Below, piece after piece: positions 32,696-44,596 of a stretch of 64,000 bases of DNA. Both the position numbers and the translations under genes were made by a program. This stretch comes from Branchiostoma floridae (taxonomy: Eukaryota; Chordata; Leptocardii; Amphioxiformes; Branchiostomatidae): the NCBI RefSeq assembly GCF_000003815.2, contig NC_049990.1:22480623-22544622 (forward strand), in the 5' to 3' direction. The first letter of the stretch is position 1. Each line of letters opens with the position of its first letter. Under the pieces are notes generated by a model that searched no databases, was not told where the DNA came from, and saw only the letters and a program-made list of their open reading frames with translations.

Positions 32696-34530
32696 ATGGC
32701 TCTCAGGAAAGAACTTGTCGTAGCCACGTTTCCTTGGCTGATGCTGGTGATTGCTTGCACAGCTGACCCCTGCCTTCCTCCCTCGTGTCACAGAGGTGAC
32801 TGGTTGGCATGTTTGCATCACGGTATGGGAATGCACTACCGGTCTTCAGAAGGCACATGTATCTTGTGTAATTACGTCCAGGGAAACAGCGTGGTCCCTA
32901 GTCGTGATGGTGCAGCATTCTGCCAGATTGACACAGCTCTCGCAATAAGACGCCATCCATTCGGCGTTCTATTAGCAGAGAAAGTAAAGTCATTCGCCCT
33001 CCCTTTAGTAGAGACTTTGGTTCTGATAGAGGATGAAATCACAGACGTGGAGAAAGGCTCTCTGAGTGGGTTTTCTCGTCTGAAGAAGTTGGAGCTGGGC
33101 TACAATAGGTTGACTCATGTCAAACAGCATTGGTTCACTGGCATGGAGAAGATCAGCTTTCTAGGCTTATCGAATAACAAAATAGCAAAGATTGACCCAG
33201 GGTGCTTCAGAAACATACGTTTGCTTATAGAGCTGAACCTAGAGAACAACTCGTTACATGTTGTAGACCATGACTGGTTCCTCGGATTTGCCAAGATGGC
33301 GTACCGGCTGTACTTGGGGGGAAATGACATTGCAAGTCTTCCTAGAAGCGCATTCAAAGATATGTTTCTGGATCAATTGTACCTGCAGAGAAATGCACTG
33401 TCTTGTCTAGATTGGGGGCTATGGTTGGATCCGAAGTTTGAAGTTTTCTATGTCAGCGGTGACAGGTTGATGACAGTCTTTGATGAAACGCCATATAGAA
33501 TGGTATGGAGCCTTGCCATACATAAAACAGGCATTACAGACAAGATCATCATCACTATGGAAGTGACAGACTTCTATCTCTGTGTCATAAGTAATACACA
33601 GAATGAGAAGTCCCTTGTGTGGAAGTTTGATTCAGTAAAGAGCGTACCACGCTACAGATCAATGGAGTTTGCTGATCTCTGCGCTGGGTCCGACAGAGAT
33701 CCGCAAAAGATCATCAGTTTTCCCCGGTTTGTTGTCATCGCTACCGATGCTCCCCCCGACGAGCTTGCCCTACACTATCCCGATAAGTGCAGACAAGCGT
33801 GGAAACACAATGCCGGTATTACGGTGGCCTTCAAGGATAACTCAGCCGTACAACTGGTTTCTATGGGTGTAAGAAACACAAGCATTACAGATATTGCCAT
33901 AATTTTTGACAACACAAAGGACACAAAGACAGCCGGCACCCATGCAAGCACCGACTACACTAAGAACATATCCTGCATGGTGCTCTCCAAACGTAGCCCA
34001 TTTCCCGTGTCCTTCAAAATTTTTCCAGTCCAAAGAAAGCTCCAGCAGGCATGTCCAGGGCACAGAAATGACACAGAACAAGTTAGCTCTCTGACAGAAG
34101 TTCCGGATGAAGTATCTCAAAGTTTTGAAGACCACAAACCTTCGACACCGGTAGTCCAAACCACACTAATGTCATTGGTAACTACGTCTACATTGCAGGT
34201 CACTACATTCGACCAAAACAGATCAACACCAAAGCCTAATATTATCCCAGTTGTTGTCTCAATAGTGGGGATTCTATCCCTGATACTCTTGGTAGCCTTT
34301 TTGCTGAAGATATGCCTACCACATGTACGAAACGACGCCTTACAGAACAACATTGCTACCGGTGATATACAAGGACGGAGTCAACCAGGTCTTGTTTCGT
34401 GCACGGCAATGTCTTCAGGTCTATGTGCGATTACATTCATTGACGATGATCTCCCACACACATACTGCGAGATCCCAGATCATCTTGCCGCTGCCCAGCG
34501 ATCCCTACCTGCCTTCCCGCATACGTGTAG
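32696..34530 (+). CDS. leucine-rich-repeat single-pass membrane protein, cut by gap
   Basis: A single open exon. I choose the ATG at 32696 (MALRKELVVATFPWLMLVIA) because it gives a clean signal peptide; an in-frame ATG lies six codons upstream. After a Cys-rich N-cap (CLPPSCHRGDWLAC) come five to six leucine-rich repeats, for example LKKLELGYNRLTHV, ISFLGLSNNKIAKI, LIELNLENNSLHVV and LDQLYLQRNALSCL. A ~250-residue region without repeats and a Ser/Thr-rich stalk follow. The transmembrane helix is VVVSIVGILSLILLVAFLL (bases ~34250-34306), then a Cys/Lys stop-transfer. The cytoplasmic part includes HTYCEIPDHL, a possible Tyr motif, and enters the 999-N gap. Such LRR surface proteins are numerous in lancelets and often act in recognition; a specific role cannot be assigned. 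The tail and stop codon are not visible. Confidence 0.85.
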
Positions 34531-35529
34531 NNNNNNNNNNNNNNNNNNNNNNNNNNNNNNNNNNNNNNNNNNNNNNNNNNNNNNNNNNNNNNNNNNNNNN
34601 NNNNNNNNNNNNNNNNNNNNNNNNNNNNNNNNNNNNNNNNNNNNNNNNNNNNNNNNNNNNNNNNNNNNNNNNNNNNNNNNNNNNNNNNNNNNNNNNNNNN
34701 NNNNNNNNNNNNNNNNNNNNNNNNNNNNNNNNNNNNNNNNNNNNNNNNNNNNNNNNNNNNNNNNNNNNNNNNNNNNNNNNNNNNNNNNNNNNNNNNNNNN
34801 NNNNNNNNNNNNNNNNNNNNNNNNNNNNNNNNNNNNNNNNNNNNNNNNNNNNNNNNNNNNNNNNNNNNNNNNNNNNNNNNNNNNNNNNNNNNNNNNNNNN
34901 NNNNNNNNNNNNNNNNNNNNNNNNNNNNNNNNNNNNNNNNNNNNNNNNNNNNNNNNNNNNNNNNNNNNNNNNNNNNNNNNNNNNNNNNNNNNNNNNNNNN
35001 NNNNNNNNNNNNNNNNNNNNNNNNNNNNNNNNNNNNNNNNNNNNNNNNNNNNNNNNNNNNNNNNNNNNNNNNNNNNNNNNNNNNNNNNNNNNNNNNNNNN
35101 NNNNNNNNNNNNNNNNNNNNNNNNNNNNNNNNNNNNNNNNNNNNNNNNNNNNNNNNNNNNNNNNNNNNNNNNNNNNNNNNNNNNNNNNNNNNNNNNNNNN
35201 NNNNNNNNNNNNNNNNNNNNNNNNNNNNNNNNNNNNNNNNNNNNNNNNNNNNNNNNNNNNNNNNNNNNNNNNNNNNNNNNNNNNNNNNNNNNNNNNNNNN
35301 NNNNNNNNNNNNNNNNNNNNNNNNNNNNNNNNNNNNNNNNNNNNNNNNNNNNNNNNNNNNNNNNNNNNNNNNNNNNNNNNNNNNNNNNNNNNNNNNNNNN
35401 NNNNNNNNNNNNNNNNNNNNNNNNNNNNNNNNNNNNNNNNNNNNNNNNNNNNNNNNNNNNNNNNNNNNNNNNNNNNNNNNNNNNNNNNNNNNNNNNNNNN
35501 NNNNNNNNNNNNNNNNNNNNNNNNNNNNN
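34531..35529. other. assembly gap (999 N)
   Basis: Interrupts the cytoplasmic tail of the LRR gene. The frame after the gap reaches a stop within a few codons, but that is uninformative because the gap length is not reliable. Confidence 1.
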
Positions 35530-35951
35530 TATCATCATTGCCTACCCACTTACCAAGTATTAAGGCATCCCTTTCAGGCTTTTTTTAGTCATCGTGTTCA
35601 CATACATACACACAGACAGACAGACGCACCCCGCAAAACATAACGGTTACCTTCTTGGCGAAGGCACAGGAAGAGACGACTCGTATAAATCTAGAACATT
35701 GGCAAAAATTGCCCTGATTTCACACTGTCAAAAATTATACTTGCTTGAGCTTTTAATTGCTGAATGATACATGTGTAGTTCCTGTTCTCAAAACAGTGAT
35801 TTATATTTAACCTCCTTGTTTATAGCATACAAAAACATCTATCAACTAACACAGAATCTAGGTCCCTCGAGGGAATTCTAAAACTCTATCCCTGCATTTC
35901 TTCCATTTTCAATCACCAGTGAGAAATATCAAGCCATATCAAGCGGTAGAG

Positions 35952-36144
35952 CGCGGTCTCATAGGTCGTGCGATCGTCGTACAATCTTTAACTTCGGGCA
36001 TTTCAGAGGATAGAAATGTACGTCTCCTGCAAAAGTTCAACTGTCTCGGTACACAAAATGCTGTTTTGGATACATGTTGGTGGTTGGTTCTGTCACGGCC
36101 TGCTTGAAAATCGTACGACTATCGCACGACCTATGTGACAGCGC
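35952..36144. mobile_element. MITE family F6, copy a
   Basis: The left end GCGCGGTCTCATAGGTCGTG mirrors the right end CACGACCTATGTGACAGCGC over about 30 bp, with CGATCGTCGTAC against GTACGACTATCG further in. The interior is about 125 bp. Confidence 0.75.
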
Positions 36145-36450
36145 CTGTAAGAGACGCCGCTTCGCTCCGAGTCCAAACTTTTTTTTTTACATTTTTATAT
36201 TTAAAAGGGAAGTAAGGGTGTATTCAATGTTCTATTTATCTTCACCACAGTTCTATGTTTTACCTTTTCTATGTATAAAACATGGGGGGTAAAGGTAGTC
36301 AATTTCCTGCTGTTACTTCATCACAGCTCGCCATTCATTATTAGTAAACACAATGTTTCATCTCCCCTTCCCTTGCGGGCTGTCCGGTGCTTTGTGGAAA
36401 TTGGTCTCAGTGACAGGAAAAAAAACTCGTCACACCCCGGGCACTTCCAG

Positions 36451-36617
36451 CAAGAACATCCTGTAGTCCATATCCTCACCTATCATTCTTTCAGCACAAA
36501 TTAAACCTTTCACGTCCCACACCAGGGCGCTGTGCGGTTGGTATGTTTCATCAAGAACATGCTGTAGTCCATATCCTATCACTAGTTCAACACATGTACA
36601 AATCAAACTTTCACGTG
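36451..36617. repeat. imperfect ~95-bp tandem duplication
   Basis: CAAGAACATCCTGTAGTCCA at 36451 and CAAGAACATGCTGTAGTCCA at 36549 begin two related blocks that continue with TATCCT, CA-rich and TTTCACGT segments. Confidence 0.65.
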
Positions 36618-37262
36618 TCTTGGAAACTTCATTTTTTATCAGGGTTATCACAAAGGTATACCCCTGGTGACGTCATGGCGATCTACAAGTAACCATTTCA
36701 TCTGACAAAATTTAAAAGCAGATATTTAAGCAACTGGATATACAATTTCCAAAATCATATCCGGTCACGTTTGTGTAGTAAAACTCATAGGATGTACTGT
36801 ATATTCATATTATTATCTGGATGCCCAGGCTTCAAAACGCTACCATTGAAGACAGAATAGATTGCCGAGTTCCCTCAAAACCAGATTTGATTATATTCAC
36901 CAAGAAGGTTATGTTTTCAGTTGCGCCATAGCAGTGTGAGTTTGTATGTAAGTCAACAGAATATAAATCAATAAGCTATTAATGGATCATCATGACATCT
37001 GGTATGTAGTAGTTGTTAAAAGGAAGGTGAACTTAGAAAATGGTTTACTTGGCGTTTTCCTACGGTACTGCAGCGGTCCGTACATCTTCTGTAAGTTTGT
37101 TTGTGTAGAACTTGATTCGAGAAGCTGTGCATGGATTTTCATGATTTTGGTAGGTGAGTGGCGGTAGTGAAAAGGAAGGTCACGTTCCACTCATTACATC
37201 TTCTTGTCACAATTGTTGTCACCGCTGTATGTAAGATGTTTCAGATGAAATATGGACAGACT

Positions 37263-37362
37263 NNNNNNNNNNNNNNNNNNNNNNNNNNNNNNNNNNNNNN
37301 NNNNNNNNNNNNNNNNNNNNNNNNNNNNNNNNNNNNNNNNNNNNNNNNNNNNNNNNNNNNNN
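37263..37362. other. assembly gap (100 N)
   Basis: A run of exactly 100 N, conventionally a gap of unknown size. Confidence 1.
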
Positions 37363-38115
37363 TTGATTCAGCGTTTTGACTTTATAGTTCACTGGAGACC
37401 ATCGTCAGTTGATGTTTGATGTTTATGAACCACTTATTTCATAACTGTCTATCTACTTATTTTTAATTGGTTGAGTGATTGCTTGATTGAGAAAAAATAT
37501 ATTTAATTAGTTTTTATCTTACTCGGTGCCTGTCTATAGAAGTGTATAATGTCTGTAACGGACATAACAGAATACAGAAAGTGTCCTGATTTTAAGTCTG
37601 TGTATTGTAACTGAAGTTTATATTTCGATGTTGACTGGCTAGATTGGTAAGGTTGTCATTGTCTCTCCGATCCGCTAGGTGGAAATCGAAGTGCTGATCT
37701 TCTTTCATATGCACAATCTACTGTATTGTTATTATTCAAGGTTGAACATAAAATAAACGTGTTGTGATAGTACAAAATGTAACACTGGTGTTCTAATGAT
37801 GCTATATGTAGTAAAGGTTTTGTAATGATGAGAAATGTAGCAACATCAAGAATGTGTTATGACTTGTGATGACCGTGATTTGTGATGTACTATGAAACTG
37901 TTATTTCTCGTCTTATAAATCCGAAATTTGTTACGACAATGAAGTTTTGCATTTTATCCACAACGAAGTAGGTTGTTGTTGATCTTAATTTGAATAATTA
38001 TATTCATATTTCAGAGACACTTGATCTTGCAATCTATTTGGTGTTCGAATCTTGTCTTACACTTATTTATATTGATATGGCCAAGGTCAAAGTATAGCTG
38101 TCAGTCATGTTGTGA
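37363..38115. other. no gene seen
   Basis: AT-rich sequence with an AATAAA near 37750 that could be a polyadenylation signal of the LRR gene, but nothing links the two across the gaps. Confidence 0.35.
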
Positions 38116-38301
38116 TAGAGAGAGAGAGAGAGTGTGTGTGTGTGTGTATGTGTGTGTGTTTGTGTGTGTGTGGGGGGGGGGGTGGGGGTGAAAGAGAGAG
38201 AGAGAGAAAATGTGTGTGTGTGGGGGGGGGGGGTGAGTGTGTGTGTGTGTGTATGTGTATGTGTAATTTTTTTTAAATGTGTGTGTGAGAGAGAGAGAGA
38301 A

Positions 38302-38351
<50 letters not shown>

Positions 38352-38405
38352 TGAGTGTGGGTGTGTGTATGTGTAATTTTTTTAAAAATGTGTGTGTGAG
38401 AGTGT
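38116..38405. repeat. compound (GT)n/(GA)n/(G)n microsatellite
   Basis: Alternating GT, GA and G runs from 38116 to about 38405, with two AATTTTTTT interruptions. ORFs across it are meaningless. Confidence 0.95.
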
Positions 38406-39064
38406 GCTGGCGTGCTTTTGTATGGGAATCATAACTAAAAAATTATGGATGGATCTTAATGATCTTCAGTATAAATACGTAGGGGTGGGGTCAATGGGCG
38501 TCCTAGTGGCATCGGAAATTTTTTATGTTCATCTCGTATTGAAGTAAATCTACAATGATACTAAAGTGCTCATCTTTGGACAGTATTTTTTTCGATATCA
38601 ATTATGTAAATTTGTACGGTAACCGTATTCAATGCACGTTTCAGAAGTCTTTGAAAACGTAGTATAGGTTCATTCATAACAATTTTGTAATAGCACCTTG
38701 TAGTAGTACCCATTGCATGGCAGTCTTTGTAGGTGACCAAAATGTTTTAACAAATGAATTGATAAAAAGGCATACATTCAGTTTTATCGCTGTCTCCTCC
38801 CAATGTCCACCCTCCCAATTGGACTAAAGAAAATGCCTCCCTATGTGCTTAAAAGAGGAAGATATATAGAAAGAAGAAATTAAAGCGGAAGCGCGACTAC
38901 GTTGCAAAAAACGGTGCCGTTTGGTTCATTGTTCACCCCTCCCCCTCGTGTGATCTTCAAGTATGGTTCAAGGTCAAACCGAAGGTCAAAGGTCACCCCG
39001 AAACAGGAAGTAGTCTCCATATGTATGACGTTGGCGACGAATTGGGAAAGCGCCTTAGGTCAAC

Positions 39065-39558
39065 AAGTAAATTCTATGGATGACATCCTCTGCAGACTGC
39101 AAAAATAATGAGATAGGGCGAAATAAAAACAAGATGGGTAAAAAAAAAAGATGACAAAATTTCAAAATAGACACCATAAATGTCGCAACAAGATGAAGTG
39201 ACAAAAAATGACATCACAACCAACAGGGCATTGTTCCTGTATTCAAGAAGTACATTACTGTAGTAAAAGTGACCCTAGTGTGGTAGACTGGTTTCACTAA
39301 CCATGTTGGCAACTACACTCATGACTTCCATATTGGTGCCACTCTTGCAACTATCCAGTAAGTTTCACTTCTGCAACTACAGTCAACCTCAAGGCTACCT
39401 CCCTAGTGTCGATGCTACATACAATCATTAGGATAGAACGCAACCTATTTTCCCATTTTGGTCTATCTGAACATCCCTGAAGAAGAAGAAAATGTTGTTT
39501 TTTTCTGAAATCAGGCGAAAATTAATGAGCGTGCGGATAGCATCCATTAAATTTACTT
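39065..39558. mobile_element. MITE-like family F4, copy a (~0.5 kb)
   Basis: The left end AAGTAAATTCTATGGATGAC and the right end CATCCATTAAATTTACTT form inverted repeats. The interior aligns with the copy at 44754-45227, sharing GACACCATAAATG, GGTAGACT and TTGGTGCCA. The assembly gap begins 30 bp after it. Confidence 0.75.
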
Positions 39559-39588
39559 GCTGTGGCCTTATGTATTCTAACTCAACCT

Positions 39589-39971
39589 NNNNNNNNNNNN
39601 NNNNNNNNNNNNNNNNNNNNNNNNNNNNNNNNNNNNNNNNNNNNNNNNNNNNNNNNNNNNNNNNNNNNNNNNNNNNNNNNNNNNNNNNNNNNNNNNNNNN
39701 NNNNNNNNNNNNNNNNNNNNNNNNNNNNNNNNNNNNNNNNNNNNNNNNNNNNNNNNNNNNNNNNNNNNNNNNNNNNNNNNNNNNNNNNNNNNNNNNNNNN
39801 NNNNNNNNNNNNNNNNNNNNNNNNNNNNNNNNNNNNNNNNNNNNNNNNNNNNNNNNNNNNNNNNNNNNNNNNNNNNNNNNNNNNNNNNNNNNNNNNNNNN
39901 NNNNNNNNNNNNNNNNNNNNNNNNNNNNNNNNNNNNNNNNNNNNNNNNNNNNNNNNNNNNNNNNNNNNNNN
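39589..39971. other. assembly gap (383 N)
   Basis: A run of N. The missing 5' exon of the TMEM272-like gene could lie here or nearby. Confidence 1.
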
Positions 39972-40386
39972 GTACTGTTGGATCAATTAATCAATAAAAA
40001 ATGAAGTGATAGGGCAGGTAGGTGATGTTCTTTAATGGACTTGTAGCACTCAATCAATACTCAAAAATGTAAATTGCTGTGAGCATTCCGATATATTGAC
40101 AATAGTATCATACACACTTGCTGATGTAATTGTGTATTCTCAGGAAATCTTGCAATTGCTCTGTAGTATTAATATCAATTTATAAGTCAATGAATGTAAG
40201 CTTAAGGTATGACTAAAGTTCTACTAGAAACATGTTTATACTATGAACATGTCACAGACATACAAGTACGACTTAAAAATAAAGTTACCATCAATACAAC
40301 AATGTGTGTTTCACTGGATGTAGCACTAGGTTATAAGAACAGAAACCATTTGATGGGTATATGGAGAAGTGAAAGCTCCTGTTAAG

Positions 40387-40522
40387 CCTACGTCACATTT
40401 CAAAACCGACACACAAATACACATGATGTAAAGAGAATAGTCTTCGGCATTATTTGTGTATATCTTTACGTATTTTTACTGTCCACAAACAGCCCGGCCG
40501 GGCTCCGGTTTGGAAATGTGAT
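40387..40522. mobile_element. MITE family F3, copy b
   Basis: Left end CTACGTCACATTTCAAAACCG and right end CCGGTTTGGAAATGTGA, with interior AGAATAGTCTTCGGCATTAT shared with copies a and c. Confidence 0.75.
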
Positions 40523-40554
40523 CATAGCCCAGCACAACATCTCACTGTCAGGGC

Positions 40555-40765
40555 CCGATTATTGCGCGACCACATTTGTCGTAATCGTCGTCAGACGTCA
40601 AGTAGGCTCTGACGGAACCAAACACCGACAAGGTTCTAAGACTGCCCCTTCGGCAACAAGACAGCTGACATTTGTACGTACCCATGCATGACAATCCCTA
40701 GAATGCCCTCCGTTTGTAATCGTACGATTATCGTACAACAATCGTACGATGACAGCGCCCCTTGT
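40555..40765. mobile_element. possible MITE family F6, diverged copy b
   Basis: The right end ATCGTACGATGACAGCGCCC resembles the F6 terminus at 36111-36144, and the left end (ATTGCGCGACCACATTTGTC) is a weaker mirror. The internal ATCGTACGAT repeats are self-complementary. Boundaries are uncertain. Confidence 0.4.
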
Positions 40766-40904
40766 CAGGGGCCGCAAAGAGTGTAATTCTTGTAAGGTTA
40801 GAGAAGTAAAACTTAAATCGCGAGAAGTCAGCTTCATTGCAAGTTAGATAGAATTGTATCCTATCTACTATATGGGATAATCATAGCTTATGCATCATTT
40901 CCAG

Positions 40905-42298
40905 TTGGGTGCGGTGGGCCACAGTGGAAGCTATTTGGAATCATCCTTCTGGTGTTAACGTTCGTCTGTGTGGAACTCGCAGCAATTGGAGTCGGTATGA
41001 ACACACAAACACAGCCACAAGACACATACAAGTTTTTTTAGCATGTAGAGTAGATCAGTATTCTTGATTTGGCGCTAGTTGTCTGGCAGTAAAGCGACTA
41101 TCATTATAGATACAATACGACACAATGCAATATGTGTATATCTACGGGTTTACGGGAATACTGGCGTTTCTGACATTAGAATCGTCATCAGTCAACTTAA
41201 TTAAGAACAGAGACTAGAGAATATTATTTTAGTTTACCAAACTTCTTCTTTCGACATTACAGTAGACCAAATGGAATGCAAAATGGCGCATGGATAAATT
41301 ATTCACTTGAATATGCAGAAGCTTGAAGCTGACACGGTTTCATAGACAGTTCTGCTAACCCGTATGTTTCGTTTCCTCATTTTCGAAATCCTTTTTTCTA
41401 TAAATACACAAAGCAATCTTGTTAAATCCTCAATCTTCGCACTAGTTTTTTTAATAATAAAACGAGGGCAACCAAGAAACCATTATTTATGTAATCTGAA
41501 CCGGAATTGGACCTTGATGACGTCACATGTTTTACAGGAGCTGCGCATGTGCACCAGTGCAAAGTGGAGGAGAAGATCCCAGTGTTCCTTGTGGTTTCCG
41601 GCGCGCTATGCCTGCTGGGAGGTGTGACAAGTGTGAGGCGATCACGTGGGGAACGGATCGACACCTGCTGTTGCAGCTACACCTGTGACAGGTACAACAT
41701 ACCTGTGGTGCTGCTGATAGTGGGATGGTTCATTACAGGTGCCCATCATTACTATCTCTAGATCTATTTTAGCATTTTTTTGTTTGCATGTTTATAAGGA
41801 ATTTTTTAAATCCACTGCATTCAATGATAGGGCTTTCAAACATGTCACGTATGTAACTGGCATGGGGGACAGAGGTATATCAATTATGCAGATGAATTTG
41901 CATCATTAATGGCAAAATACTATAGTAATACTAGTACGTCACTCAAGAAGGTAAATGTCATTCGGCGAAGGCATGGTGTCGTTTTATATATGATTGTATA
42001 CATGGTATTTCTAGCTCTAACCTCAACCATTTTTCTTCTAGTTCATTTATATATCTATTTCTTTTTCTTCCAAGGCAATGTTTGGGTGTACTCCGTATAC
42101 CCTAGCGTAAACACGGTGGACACCGGAAATCTATCGTATTGCCAGCCCACACTCTACTTCTTCGCCTTTTGTTACGTCACCATCAAGTGGATCATGGCTG
42201 TCCTGGCTGCCATGGCATTGCCGTTCGTCATGACGTCATTCTCCCTGCCGTTCACGGTACAGTCGCCAGGTGGCAGGCACGGTTATTCCCCCTTCTAG
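40905..42298 (+). CDS. TMEM272-like four-pass membrane protein, first exon missing
   Basis: Three exons with agreeing phases: 40905-40994, 41538-41738 and 42075-42298 (stop TAG). The protein has four hydrophobic segments: LFGIILLVLTFVCVELAAIG, IPVFLVVSGALCLLGGV, IPVVLLIVGWFITG and IKWIMAVLAAMALPFVMTSF. Family features are the short CKVEEKIPVFL entry to the second helix, WFITGNVWVYSVY across the exon 2/3 junction, and YCQPTLYFFAFCYVT before the last helix, as in the TMEM272 family widespread in lancelets and fish. The initiator exon was not found; upstream is a MITE and a gap at 39589. No function is established for this family. The short third exon ends with SPGGRHGYSPF. Confidence 0.85.
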
Positions 42299-42988
42299 AC
42301 TATCAAGCTCTAGAAGAAGTAAAAGATGACACTGCGTTTTGTGACAGCAATGGCATGCTAGTTGTTATGCAGTTTACGAATTATGTACGATAAGAGAATG
42401 AGTTTTTCAGTGTAACATCTGCATAAAGTAACATTATATTGTATTGATATGTGGACTTCTGTCCATGCAACCGCAATGCCGTAACTGTTTGGAAAATAAC
42501 AAAACGATTTTCATTCATAGGTATATTAGATAATGCAGTTGTAACATCGACGACTTACCTGTAATTTTACTTTTGACTTCTTGTATGTGAGAAAGAGATA
42601 TACTGAATTTTCCGACACTGTTGACGTACACTGCTCCTATATCTTCTATTACTGTATATAACGTTACATGTACATGTAGATCGATCCATCATGATTAATC
42701 CCTATACAATATAGATACTAAATTACTTTCGTCTCAATGTTGGGTGTGGAGCACAGGTGTGTAGGTGTGTAGAGAGACTGTGCTGTGGGAAGCATAGATG
42801 GTTTCCAAATGTATTACGTCACAAAAATGAAAACGAAAGTTCCGCTGTAGTAAGGTAACAAGACATTAGGGATCCCCAAATCTAATTGTTTTAAGCTGTC
42901 ATCGTGTTGTACATTCAGATCAAATGTCAAAACAATTCATCAAGGATTTCTCGAGTTATGGTGCACATGATGACGTACAGGCGCTAGC

Positions 42989-43005
42989 ACACACACACAC
43001 ACACA

Positions 43006-43038
<33 letters not shown>

Positions 43039-43146
43039 TGACACACACAAACACACACACACAAACGCACACTCACACACACATAAACACACACACACAA
43101 ACACGCACACACACACACACACACAAACACAAACACACACACACAA

Positions 43147-43192
<46 letters not shown>
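42989..43192. repeat. (CA)n microsatellite
   Basis: About 200 bp of nearly pure CA dinucleotide with scattered AA and CT interruptions, located about 690 bp after the TMEM272-like stop codon. Confidence 0.97.
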
Positions 43193-43195
<3 letters not shown>

Positions 43196-44355
43196 TGAAA
43201 TAACGTATCAGCATGTGTAGTTTTGTAGTCAGTATTTTATTAACATTATTATATAACGAAGAATCTACATGTGGATCGTGCTAGATTTAGTAACTAGCCA
43301 GTAGTCATATATAACGCTTTATCTTACATTGTATCTGTTACAATTGGTGTGCAATAAACTTTGACTGGACTTGATGCTATGATGTGTTTGATGTGTTTGT
43401 ACATAAGGTATGGCTGTAAAACCTTTGTAGTACATTGATAGAGTAGATGAAGACTGAAATAGTCATAATGAATATATTTCTACATCTTTCATTGTTCCAA
43501 TATATTTTGTGTTGTCTAAATAACCGTTACAAAACGTACAAGCCACTGCCTCTTCTGATTCGCAGGTGCCAAATATAAACCACCAAACGAACTACTAAAA
43601 TTTGATACTCTCAGATGAATGCCTATGAAACACCACGTAACAAAGGATGAAGAATCATTGACCTATATATAGGTTAGAATACATGAATGATGAGGGCAAA
43701 CAGGATGTGAAGGTACGCGTTGACAGTTACGTTTAAGACAGTTTACATAAAGTTTGAAAATTTCTTAGCCGCAACATATCTTTTCCATGACGAAAATCCG
43801 ATTAATTTTTCTTTCAATGCGACAGCGGCATAGCATTTTCTAGTGAGTACGTCCATTTTCTAAGGATATGAACATTTGGTCCGGAGAATTGGTGATGTTT
43901 TAGTCGCGTGATATAACACAAGGTCTCAAATAACAGTATAAATCAAATATTAGTAGAGTTGCATCAAGAGGAATGTCGTATTTCTACATATAACCTATTT
44001 CAGTTATTCGTAAACGTAAAAAAAGTTACTATAGGTCTGGACTATGATGTTAACTATGTAGGATAGACACAACGCAGCTAGCTATTAATCTAAGTTAAAG
44101 TAACATATTGCTAAAATATGAAATTACAAGTTAACAGTTCGTATATCTTACCCCCACTACTAAGATTAGCATATTTAAATCTAAGTCCAGAGCTCTTACA
44201 AATCTTCCTACCGTACTTTCAACATGCTAATAGCTGTGGTACTACCTTTTAAATATAGTAATTCGAATTACATCGAACTTCAACTGAACTGATACAACGA
44301 AATATCCTTGTTTTTGCTACCTAATTATATTTGAAATTTGCCGGCACTGTAACTG
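43193..44355. other. no gene seen
   Basis: AT-rich spacer between the rightward TMEM272-like gene and the leftward LTD gene 1. The only landmark is a possible polyadenylation signal AATAAA near 43352. Confidence 0.4.
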
Positions 44356-44575
44356 TAGTTCACCTTTATCCGCGAGGTAACCTATATCCGTTAAATTTAA
44401 AAACAGGGTATTTAAGGACATCAAGTCGACGAACGGTGGTTTCAACTTGCAATATTTTCAAAATATTGCTGTTTGAAACCACCTTCCGTCGACTAGATAT
44501 CCCTAAGTACCATATCTTAAGATATAACAGATATAGGTCACCCCTCGGATAAAGGTGAACTAGCGTTAGTTCTAG
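44356..44575. mobile_element. palindromic MITE family F1, copy C, touching the LTD gene 1 stop
   Basis: Bounded by TAGTTCACCTTTATCC and GGATAAAGGTGAACTAGCG, with the central perfect palindrome CAATATTTTCAAAATATTG. Its right terminus continues as tandem CGTTAGTTCTAG units up to about 44600, overlapping the last codons of LTD gene 1. Confidence 0.85.
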
Positions 44576-44596
44576 GCGTTAGTTCTAGCGTTAGTT

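Noticed and set aside
34323-35588. Long ORFs spanning the 999-N gap in other frames
   Set aside because: Their length comes only from N codons; the LRR frame is supported by sequence before the gap, the others are not.
37750-37760. AATAAA as the polyadenylation signal of the LRR gene
   Set aside because: Two assembly gaps separate it from the gene, so the connection cannot be supported.
38134-38376. Open frames across GT/CA/CTGT repeats (also 42924-43220, 53800-54400 and 61380-61547)
   Set aside because: They are microsatellites that are open in several frames at once; the Cys/Val, His/Thr and Ser/Val/Cys-Leu strings are artefacts.
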